This document shows, piece by piece, positions 57,336-64,000 of a stretch of DNA of 64,000 nucleotides. The stretch's first letter is position 1. Each line of letters opens with the position of its first letter. The stretch comes from Phenylobacterium aquaticum (GTDB lineage Bacteria > Pseudomonadota > Alphaproteobacteria > Caulobacterales > Caulobacteraceae), in the NCBI GenBank assembly GCA_947378305.1, contig CANCJJ010000003.1:1-64000 (forward strand), in the 5' to 3' direction. A model generated the notes under the pieces. That model was not told the DNA's origin. It did no database searches and worked only from the letters and a program-made list of their open reading frames with translations. Both the position numbers and the translations under genes were made by a program.

Positions 57336-58985
57336 CTAGTTGTCCCAGAGAATATATTCCTCGCCAGTCTTCTGCGGCACGCCGCTGGGGTGGTCGATGA
57401 AGACGGCACCTTGCAGCAGTGACGGCCAGATGGGCTTTACCGTCTCTGCGTCCTGCTTCGCCAGCAGAGCCAGGAGGGTTTTTACGCGCGCCGGGTCCGA
57501 GGCAGAGAGGTCGTGCTGCTCTGTCGGGTCGGTCGCCAGATCATAAAGCCAGACCTTCTTGCGCGCCTCATTGCTCTGCAGCTTGTAATCTCCGTCCAGC
57601 ACGACCTTGTACTGCCCAGAGCGCCAGAACATGGTTTGGTGTGGCCGGCCTGTGGCCTTGCCCGTGATGTAGGGCAACAGGTTCACACCATCGATCACGC
57701 GGTCGCTCGGCAGCTTGGCCCCGGACGCGCCGGCAATGGTCGAGAAAATATCGATATGACCAACCGGATAGGTAAAGCGGGAATTCGCCGGGATAACGCC
57801 AGGCCAGTTCATGAAGAAGGGTGTGTGGATCCCGCCTTCGAAGAAGGTCGACTTCCAACCCCTGTAGGGGCGATTGATCTCAGGGAGGCCGATATAGCCC
57901 GCTCCGCCATTGTCGCTGGTGAATATGACCAGGGTGTTCTTGTCCAGCCCCTGGTCCTTCAAGGATTGCAGCACGCGCCCGACATTCCGGTCCAGATTGC
58001 GGACCATGGCCCCATAGACCCGGAGGCGGTGGTCCTTGATCTGGGGCAGGGCATCATAGTCGGCCTTGGTGGCCTGAAGCGGGGTGTGGATGGCGTTGGG
58101 GGCATAGTACATAAAGAAGGGGCGGTTCTTGTTGGCCCCGATGGCCTTGACCGCTTCATCGGTCAGATAGTCCGTCATATAGCCCTTGGGCGCGAACATT
58201 TTCGAGCCATTGTACTGCACCATATAGGGCAGGTTGGGCCACAGGAACCGGTCGATGGGATCGAAGTCCTGCTTTGAGTTGACGACCTGAGGGTCCTTTT
58301 CGGGCAGGTACATCGAGCCACCGGCCATGAAGCCCAGGCTCTCATCAAAGCCCCTTTGTTCCGGACGCGTGCCCTTGGCCCCGCCAAGGTGCCATTTGCC
58401 GAGATGAATAGTGTGATAGCCATCGGACTTCAGCATTTGCGCAATGGTGATTTCCGAGGTCGGAACCGCAAGCTGATCCAGGGCCGGAACGTCCTTGGCG
58501 CGTTCCTTGAAGAACTTGGGCGGAACAATGCCACCGGGCTCATGGGCTGTGCCGACCATGCGCTCAAAGGCCACCGGCGCGGGCGTGAATTCAAAGCCGA
58601 ACCGGGTAGGATAGCGTCCCGTCATCAGGGATGCGCGCGAGGGCGCACAGGTCGCATTGCCAGCATAGCCATTGGCAAAAGCCGTCCCGCCGTGGGCAAT
58701 GGAATCGATGTTGGGGGTAGGAACGAGGCCTCCGGCTACGCCGCCGTTAAAGGTAATGTCGTTATAGCCCATGTCATCGGCAAGAATGAGGATCACATTG
58801 GGCGGGCGCGTCCCTGCGGGCACCTCTGCAGGGCCCTGGGCCCAGGTTACGGGCTGGTTTGGGTCCACATGGGGAAGTCGAGAGTGCGCAATCGCGGAGA
58901 AGATCGTTGCCTTGTTCATGGCCGCAACGCCAACCAGTGCGCCGACGACCGCCGCCGTGCCCAATAATCCTTGCCAGAGTTTCAT
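57336..58985 (-). CDS. Secreted sulfatase (Cys-type, formylglycine-dependent)
   Basis: The 549-residue product has a signal or anchor segment (residues 5-25), metal-binding Asp70-Asp71 (ILADDMGYND) and the sulfatase signature with Cys113 in CAPSRASLMTGR, which must be turned into formylglycine by a maturation enzyme not seen in this window. FTSDNGGAGYIGLPEINRPY is also typical. It cleaves sulfate esters. The start used gives a good signal and AGGAAG upstream. Confidence 0.92.
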   Translation of the reverse strand: MKLWQGLLGTAAVVGALVGVAAMNKATIFSAIAHSRLPHVDPNQPVTWAQGPAEVPAGTRPPNVILILADDMGYNDITFNGGVAGGLVPTPNIDSIAHGGTAFANGYAGNATCAPSRASLMTGRYPTRFGFEFTPAPVAFERMVGTAHEPGGIVPPKFFKERAKDVPALDQLAVPTSEITIAQMLKSDGYHTIHLGKWHLGGAKGTRPEQRGFDESLGFMAGGSMYLPEKDPQVVNSKQDFDPIDRFLWPNLPYMVQYNGSKMFAPKGYMTDYLTDEAVKAIGANKNRPFFMYYAPNAIHTPLQATKADYDALPQIKDHRLRVYGAMVRNLDRNVGRVLQSLKDQGLDKNTLVIFTSDNGGAGYIGLPEINRPYRGWKSTFFEGGIHTPFFMNWPGVIPANSRFTYPVGHIDIFSTIAGASGAKLPSDRVIDGVNLLPYITGKATGRPHQTMFWRSGQYKVVLDGDYKLQSNEARKKVWLYDLATDPTEQHDLSASDPARVKTLLALLAKQDAETVKPIWPSLLQGAVFIDHPSGVPQKTGEEYILWDN

Positions 58986-59052
58986 GCTTAGCTTCCTGGA
59001 ATGTCTAGGTTTATCATTGATATTCAACGATTTTGAAGAAAAGGGCCGAGCC

Positions 59053-59703
59053 CTAGCGAGGCTTTAAGCCCTGCTGCTCTAGCCGCCAGCGGAACTGGTC
59101 ATAGCGATCCTGGCCAAAGAAAGGTTCCTTGTTGAAGCTGAGCATTGGCACGCCGTAGTGCCCGGCTTCGCGCTGGGCGATCTGATTGGCTTCAATAATC
59201 TCATGCAATCGCTCGGCCTCTTGATCGACCGCGCGGGCGATTTCGGTTGGATCTAGGCCAGCGGCCTCGGTGGCCCGGGCAATCTGGTCGCCTTCGTGCC
59301 AATTATCGACCGTCCCGCTCCAGATCAGGTGGCTGATATGGGTCAGGAAGGCCAGACCCCGGCCACGTTCCTCAGCGGCAACGCCCATGCGCGTGAGGCG
59401 ATGAATGTGGGGCTGTTCCTTGGGATACTTGCCCGTTGCGAAATCCATCAAGACCGGATCGGGCCGCGGCCACCGGAAGGGCAGACCCAGGAAGGCAGCC
59501 TCACGATGCACATCGACCTGAAAATAACTGAACCAGAGCGGATCACGGGTTTCAAAGAACTCAGGGGTTCGAACTGCCAGGGGGTAAACGGGGCGAATTG
59601 TCCCCTTCACGTCGTATTTCTCCTCAAGCTCGAGGAGCCTTGGCATAATCATATAGGAGTAAGGAGAGCGGAATGACCAATAAAGTTCATAGCTTAGAGA
59701 CAT
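59053..59703 (-). CDS. DsbA-fold protein, 2-hydroxychromene-2-carboxylate isomerase-like
   Basis: The 216-residue product has no CxxC; the active-site region is YWSFRSPYSYM with serines 10 and 13, as in HCCA isomerases and related kappa-class GSTs. The C-terminal part carries GHYGVPMLSFNKEPFFGQDR, the cis-Pro loop. It probably acts as a glutathione-dependent isomerase or transferase on aromatic compounds; the substrate is unknown. Confidence 0.82.
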   Translation of the reverse strand: MSLSYELYWSFRSPYSYMIMPRLLELEEKYDVKGTIRPVYPLAVRTPEFFETRDPLWFSYFQVDVHREAAFLGLPFRWPRPDPVLMDFATGKYPKEQPHIHRLTRMGVAAEERGRGLAFLTHISHLIWSGTVDNWHEGDQIARATEAAGLDPTEIARAVDQEAERLHEIIEANQIAQREAGHYGVPMLSFNKEPFFGQDRYDQFRWRLEQQGLKPR

Positions 59704-59796
59704 GTTGGTGCTCCACTTGCGAGATCGTTGATGCCCGGCTTTAAATTGGCATAGACTGTGCCGAAATCCAAAATCAGGTGATCGGGAAAAATTGCC

Positions 59797-60177
59797 ATGC
59801 TTCGACTTATGCTGAGACTATTGGTTGGCCTCATCGGGCTCCTGGCCCTGTTTATGGCCGCCCGCCTTTGGCTGGATCCGACCTCCACCGCCCTGAAGCT
59901 GGGACTCATGACCCAGGCCGTCCTGGGCCAGGCGACCGCACGGGCGGACCTTGGTGGATTTTTCGGTGTCGTCGGCGCGCTTGCCGTCCTGGCCTCAATT
60001 CGCTCCGATGGGTCAAGGCTCACGGTTCCGGTGTTCCTGATCGGTGCGGCCCTGACGGGGCGGGTCATCACCGCCATTGTCTCAGGCATCAGCCCGCCAC
60101 TTGTTCCGCCCATGGTTGTTGAAGCGGTCATTCTGGTTGTCTTTGTGGCAGCTTGGCGAAATCTCCGCACGGCCTAG
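59797..60177 (+). CDS. Small membrane protein, DUF4345-like
   Basis: The 126-residue product has four hydrophobic segments and ARADLGGFFGVVGALAVLAS in the middle, reminiscent of DUF4345. No function is known. It is divergent from the DsbA-fold gene and overlaps the convergent MBL gene by 4 nt. Confidence 0.68.
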   Translation: MLRLMLRLLVGLIGLLALFMAARLWLDPTSTALKLGLMTQAVLGQATARADLGGFFGVVGALAVLASIRSDGSRLTVPVFLIGAALTGRVITAIVSGISPPLVPPMVVEAVILVVFVAAWRNLRTA

Positions 60178-61214
60178 TCCTGGCCGAAGCGGATTTCATC
60201 TGAGCCGACGGGCAGATCTATGGTCATACCATCCTTCGACAGCCGCCAGTTCTCATAGCCAGCGGCCTCGATCCCCCGGGTGAAGGCTTGGGGCGTGAAG
60301 AAGGGCAAGCCTGCCTGGGTCAGGTGGTAGAAGACCAGGGCCTTAACGCCTGCGGCCTTGGCGATCTCAGCCGCTTCTAGAGGCGATGTATGATAGGTCA
60401 CGGTGTCACCCATGATGGATGACATGCGCGGGTTGCCCATGCCGACCAGGGCCCTGGACAAGGCGCGCGTCATGTCATTGTTCTGGGCTTCGTGAAGCAG
60501 AACGTCGGCTCCCTTGGCGGCAATCGCGAGGGGCGGGTGCTTGCGGGTATCGCCACTGACGACAACGGATCGGCCCTTGTAATCAAAGCGGTATGCAAAG
60601 GCGGGAGACACCGGGCTGTGTTCCACGGCGATTGCCGTGACGGTTAGCCCATTCTCCTGCCATGCGATCTTGGTCCGGGGCAGGGCGGGATCCTTGACCG
60701 TGGGAAGGTTGATGACCTTTGCCACCATCTGTCCTGGGGCGAGCGGAAACTTTACATCGCCATGCTCATGGTGAGCGCGCCGGAAACCATGGTCGACTTC
60801 GTAGGCCTGGTTGAATCCAGCAACCAGCTTCTCTACTCCGGCGGGACCCACGACATTCAGGGGTGCCGGGCGGCCTGCAATCCAGCTCTGGTCGTTGAAT
60901 TCGCCAAGGTCGCCAATGTGATCAGAGTGCAGGTGCGTGATGAAGACGGCCCGGGCAGACGCGCCGGGGAGCTTGAAGAGGCTGATGTTTTCCGCCGACT
61001 CAGGCCCAATATCGACGAGATAGAGGGCCCCGCCGGCTTCGATGGCAACACAGGGTTTGGCCCGGTCCTTGATCGCCAGGGGCCCAGACGTTCCGCACAT
61101 TGTGACCTTGAGACTGTCAGCCGGTGCCGGGGCTGCCGTCTGGGCGCTCGCTGCGGGGGCCAGAAGCATAGCGGCCATCACCAGGCCCAGATGAAATCTG
61201 CGAGTTTGGATCAT
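60174..61214 (-). CDS. Secreted MBL-fold metallohydrolase
   Basis: The 346-residue product has a signal peptide (1-24, ending ASAQ) and the metallo-beta-lactamase motif HLHSDHIGD (ligands H94, H96, D98, H99), with later ligands in GDTRKHPPL and VFYHLTQAG. The loop VEHSPVSPAFAYRFDYKGRS resembles RNase Z-like and arylsulfatase-type MBL proteins. Periplasmic hydrolase of unknown substrate; not a tRNA-processing enzyme, since it is exported. Confidence 0.88.
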   Translation of the reverse strand: MIQTRRFHLGLVMAAMLLAPAASAQTAAPAPADSLKVTMCGTSGPLAIKDRAKPCVAIEAGGALYLVDIGPESAENISLFKLPGASARAVFITHLHSDHIGDLGEFNDQSWIAGRPAPLNVVGPAGVEKLVAGFNQAYEVDHGFRRAHHEHGDVKFPLAPGQMVAKVINLPTVKDPALPRTKIAWQENGLTVTAIAVEHSPVSPAFAYRFDYKGRSVVVSGDTRKHPPLAIAAKGADVLLHEAQNNDMTRALSRALVGMGNPRMSSIMGDTVTYHTSPLEAAEIAKAAGVKALVFYHLTQAGLPFFTPQAFTRGIEAAGYENWRLSKDGMTIDLPVGSDEIRFGQD

Positions 61215-61335
61215 TTCGTTTCACTCCCTTGGGCGGGCTCATCGGTCCTGCCAGGGGATAGACTTAAATATCGACACGCAGAGTGCAACAAGAATGCGAC
61301 GCCCTGCGACAGATGTCGCGCACAAGGCGGAAAAA

Positions 61336-62316
61336 CTATTGCTGTTGCTGCTGTTGCTGCTGATCGTAGCCCAGGCTGCCCGGGACAGGCCGACGACGAC
61401 CATTCAGGGAAAAGGACGGTTTGGCCAGTCGGATGAATTCAGGTTCAACCTGGGCCGAGCGGGCCCGTCGCACGGACACCCCCACCGCAAGCTGGCTTTC
61501 TGAGTCGCCCTTGTAGACGCCGCGCGAGGGCGGGACATCTCCATAGTCTCGGCCAATGGCGGCGGCGATGTGTCGTTCACCCGCCAGGACGTTATTTGTT
61601 GGATCGATACCGATCCATCGGGTTGATGGCAGAAAGACCTCAACCCAGGCGTGGGTTGCCTCAGGATCTGACCGGTCCCCCGACTCACGGTCTGTGAACA
61701 GGTAGCCGGACACATACCTCGCGGGGATACCCCAGCGTCGGCAAATGGCGATCATGATGTGGGCAAAATCCTGACAAACTCCCCTGCGGCTTGCCAGGGC
61801 AATGTCGATGGGACTGTCCGCGTCCGTGGCCTGGGGATCGTAGGCAAAGGCCTGGTATAGGGTCTCTGATAATTGTCTCACGGCGTTCAGGGGATCAATT
61901 GCCCTCAGCCGGTCCAGGTCCATTTCTGTGATGAAATGCAGGAGGGCCTCGGTCTCTATGCAAAAGCCGTGGTGGCGCAAAAAGTCAAAATTTTCGCCCC
62001 GAACCTGCTCGCTTCTCAGCCTGTCCCATTCGCCCATGTCCAGGGCATCCGGCAGGGGGTCCGGCGTCTGGGTTTCGACTGTGGCACTGGCGATGATGGA
62101 CAACTGGTCGTGGGGCTGGGGAACGTCGAAATGATAAACGGCATTGCCGAAGGCATCGGCGTAGGAAAACAGCTGGGCTGGCGGATCAAGTTCCAGATCA
62201 AAGCTGACCAAACGCTGACGCCCACTCTTCTGAGGCTGCATCCAGAGTTCCATCACGCTTTCGCGGACATTGCTCGCATAGTGGTAACGGGTGAGGTGTC
62301 GAACTTCCAAGAGCAT
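61336..62316 (-). CDS. Transglutaminase-like protein with poly-Gln C-terminus
   Basis: The 326-residue product has an N-terminal beta domain (YHYASNVRESVMELWMQPQK) and a transglutaminase-like core with triad Cys181 (SRRGVCQDFAHIM), His222 (THAWVEVFL) and Asp238 (WIGIDPTNN). It may cleave or form amide bonds. The last eight residues are all Gln, coded by a CAG/CAA tract. It is the third gene of the conserved ATP-grasp / alpha-E / transglutaminase cluster, 12 nt after the alpha-E gene. Confidence 0.9.
   Translation of the reverse strand: MLLEVRHLTRYHYASNVRESVMELWMQPQKSGRQRLVSFDLELDPPAQLFSYADAFGNAVYHFDVPQPHDQLSIIASATVETQTPDPLPDALDMGEWDRLRSEQVRGENFDFLRHHGFCIETEALLHFITEMDLDRLRAIDPLNAVRQLSETLYQAFAYDPQATDADSPIDIALASRRGVCQDFAHIMIAICRRWGIPARYVSGYLFTDRESGDRSDPEATHAWVEVFLPSTRWIGIDPTNNVLAGERHIAAAIGRDYGDVPPSRGVYKGDSESQLAVGVSVRRARSAQVEPEFIRLAKPSFSLNGRRRPVPGSLGYDQQQQQQQQ
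61339..61362 (-). repeat. Imperfect CAG/CAA tract coding poly-Gln
   Basis: Eight Gln codons in a row (CAG CAG CAA CAG CAG CAA CAG CAA) end the transglutaminase gene before TAG. It is a 9-bp unit repeated about 2.7 times and may vary in length by slippage. Confidence 0.9.
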
Positions 62317-62328
62317 CAGACCCTGTCC

Positions 62329-63273
62329 CTAAGCCGGTAGCCGCATTTCGAGGGAATATGCGACGAAGGTTTCGTAAATAGCGGCATGGATTGCGGAACA
62401 TTCCTCCAGGACCATGTTGATCAGGGCGTTCGCGCCCTCCAGCTGCAGGGTTTCGATATCCGCATACTGCAAACGCGCTTTCAGGCGCCCTGCCATACGT
62501 TGCGGCCCGGCATTGCCCGTGTGTTCCGCATAGCGGCTGATCCCGACCAGGTGGGACTCGATCTGGGTCGTGGCAAAGCGCAGAGACCTCGGAAAGTCTT
62601 CGTCAAACATCAGAAATTCCCGGATCAGTCTGGGCTGGAGGTCAGCGGTATAGCGCCGCAGATAGGGCTCCAGGGCGCAGCTCATGCGCAAGAGCCCGGT
62701 CATGGCCACGTGTTCCGTAACAGGCCGTCCATGGCTCTCGCCAAAACCCGACTCCAGCAGCCGGCCAATGAGTTGGGCCCGCTCCAGATAGACGCCCAGT
62801 TGCAGAAAGCTCCAGCCCTCGCCATGGCTCATGGTGGCATCAGCGGCTCCCTTGAACTGATGCAGGTCTGCGATGATGTCCTGAAGAAATACCGAAGATC
62901 CGTCGGCAAAGCGGGCCGCGGCCCGGGGATCGGTGACACGAAGGTAGATCAGATTGAGCCGCTCCCAGGTTTCCGTAGTGATATGGTCACGGACCTGGCG
63001 GGCATTTTCCCGCGCGCGTGCCAGGGATGAGGTGATGGAATTGGTGTCTTCCCGATCTACGGCCAGGGCGAATGCAGCTTCATAGGGCGTGCGCTGGCTC
63101 TCGGCAGGGTCCTCTCCCACAGCCGCCAGGGCGATCCGAACAGCCTGGGAAGCGGCTTCCCCTTGGTCGAGAGTCGCATTCAGCATCACATCTGAAAGCC
63201 GACACATGTGCTCGGCCCGCTCAACATAACGCCCGATCCAGTAAAGGCTGTCTGCCACGCGTGCGAGCATCAT
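62329..63273 (-). CDS. Alpha-E domain protein
   Basis: The 314-residue, largely helical product starts [20 protein letters not shown] after the first Met, the hallmark of alpha-E proteins, and repeats [20 protein letters not shown] further in. The family is always found with circularly permuted ATP-grasp enzymes and transglutaminases and has no proven function; a role in a peptide or small-molecule ligation pathway has been predicted. Its ATG overlaps the ATP-grasp stop by 4 nt. Confidence 0.92.
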   Translation of the reverse strand: MMLARVADSLYWIGRYVERAEHMCRLSDVMLNATLDQGEAASQAVRIALAAVGEDPAESQRTPYEAAFALAVDREDTNSITSSLARARENARQVRDHITTETWERLNLIYLRVTDPRAAARFADGSSVFLQDIIADLHQFKGAADATMSHGEGWSFLQLGVYLERAQLIGRLLESGFGESHGRPVTEHVAMTGLLRMSCALEPYLRRYTADLQPRLIREFLMFDEDFPRSLRFATTQIESHLVGISRYAEHTGNAGPQRMAGRLKARLQYADIETLQLEGANALINMVLEECSAIHAAIYETFVAYSLEMRLPA

Positions 63274-64000
63274 GGCTGGACGTCCTGGTCGCGGTGTGGC
63301 GAGCTGAGCACCCAGGTATCCTTGGACCCACCACCCTGGCTCGAATTGACCACCAGCGAGCCCTTGCGCAGGGCAACCCGCGTCAGAGCCCCCGGAGTCA
63401 CCACGATCTTGTCGCCGGACAAGATGAAGGGGCGCAGGTCCACATGCCGGTGGTCGATTTGGCCGTCTATGAGGCAGGGGGCTGTCGAGAGCTGAATGGT
63501 TGGCTGGGCGATGTAGTTTTCGGGATCGGCCTTAAGTGCCGCCGCAAACTCTGCGCGCTCGGATGCAGACGCATGGGGTCCGATCAGCATGCCATAGCCC
63601 CCCGACGCGCCTACGGCCTTGACGACCAGCTTGTCCAGATTTGCCAGAACGTGTTGCAACTGGGCCGGTTCGCGACAGAGATAGGTCTCGATATTCGGAA
63701 GGATGGCATCCTCACCGAGGTAGTACTTAATAATTTCAGGGACATAGGTATAGACCGCCTTGTCATCCGCCACCCCCGTCCCGGGCGCATTGCAGATCAC
63801 GACCGTGCCAGCGCGGTAGGCATTGAACAGTCCGGCGACGCCAAGACTGGAATCTCGCCGGAAGGTCAGGGGATCGATGAAATCATCATCGACCCGGCGA
63901 TAAATCACATCAATCCGGCGCAGGCCTGTGGTGGTCCGCATATAGACCATGTTGTCGTGAACAACGAGATCGCGCCCCTCGACCAGGGGCACGCCCATCA
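63270..64000 (-). CDS. Circularly permuted ATP-grasp type 2 protein (partial)
   Basis: The C-terminal ~242 residues are visible; the gene continues past the window end. [60 protein letters not shown] and [13 protein letters not shown] mark the circularly permuted ATP-grasp family, which is predicted to join carboxylates and amines with ATP. It is the first gene of the cluster in transcription order. Confidence 0.92.
   Translation of the reverse strand, partial: MGVPLVEGRDLVVHDNMVYMRTTTGLRRIDVIYRRVDDDFIDPLTFRRDSSLGVAGLFNAYRAGTVVICNAPGTGVADDKAVYTYVPEIIKYYLGEDAILPNIETYLCREPAQLQHVLANLDKLVVKAVGASGGYGMLIGPHASASERAEFAAALKADPENYIAQPTIQLSTAPCLIDGQIDHRHVDLRPFILSGDKIVVTPGALTRVALRKGSLVVNSSQGGGSKDTWVLSSPHRDQDVQP

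Noticed and set aside
59750..59766. Sigma-54-like GG-N10-GC (TTGGCATAGACTGTGCC) before the DUF4345-like gene
   Set aside because: Only the GG and GC dinucleotides fit; the rest of the -24/-12 consensus is missing, and chance matches are common in GC-rich DNA.

Overview
The window is a GC-rich chromosomal segment of an alphaproteobacterium, most likely a member of the Caulobacterales (Caulobacter/Phenylobacterium type; this is inference). The evidence is the merged S10-spc-alpha ribosomal cluster with adk behind secY and no rpmJ or rpsD inside it, an ATP12-type F1 assembly chaperone, a DUF2849/DUF934 sulfate-assimilation operon, and gene order and codon use throughout. I see no insertion sequence, prophage, CRISPR array or rRNA operon. 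Genes are packed tightly, with many 1-4 nt stop/start overlaps.

Layout: 1-73 is the tail of tuf with its terminator. 198-14597 is one long ribosomal block: rpsJ, rplCDWB, rpsS, rplV, rpsC, rplP, rpmC, rpsQ, rplNXE, rpsNH, rplFR, rpsE, rpmD, rplO, secY, adk, then after a second strong promoter rpsM, rpsK, rpoA, rplQ and a terminator. 14.6-25.7 kb holds a secreted phosphodiesterase plus an MFS exporter, a DegP-like lipoprotein protease, RarA, two RluA-type pseudouridine synthases around the fluoride channel CrcB, a DUF1501/DUF1800 pair on the other strand, and ATP12. 25.7-32.5 kb holds propionyl-CoA carboxylase (pccB and pccA, separated by an amidohydrolase and msrB on the other strand) and an O-acetylhomoserine sulfhydrylase. 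32.7-37.7 kb is mixed accessory enzymes. A tRNA-Lys(CTT) lies at 37.7 kb.

37.9-40.7 kb carries the most unusual locus: a 685-residue secreted protein that combines a redoxin domain, a CxxCH heme-c domain, a copper monooxygenase fold with the full set of peptidylglycine-monooxygenase-like copper ligands, and two EF-hands, followed 4 nt later by a second secreted redoxin. 40.7-44.6 kb holds two divergent acyl-CoA dehydrogenases (the long one resembles methylsuccinyl-CoA dehydrogenase) and a LysR regulator. 44.8-49.7 kb is a sulfate-assimilation operon: SUMT (siroheme), DUF2849, nitrite/sulfite reductase, DUF934, APS-type CysH and ferredoxin-NADP reductase.

49.7-57.2 kb contains a 3D-domain protein, a strikingly AT-rich 0.4 kb intergenic region, a GST, an S1/P1 nuclease-like protein whose ribosome binding site lies in a hairpin, folD, and a four-gene Mla-type lipid transport operon with a STAS-fused permease. 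57.3-64.0 kb contains a sulfatase, a DsbA-fold isomerase, an MBL-fold hydrolase, and the transglutaminase / alpha-E / ATP-grasp triad, of which the last gene runs off the window end.
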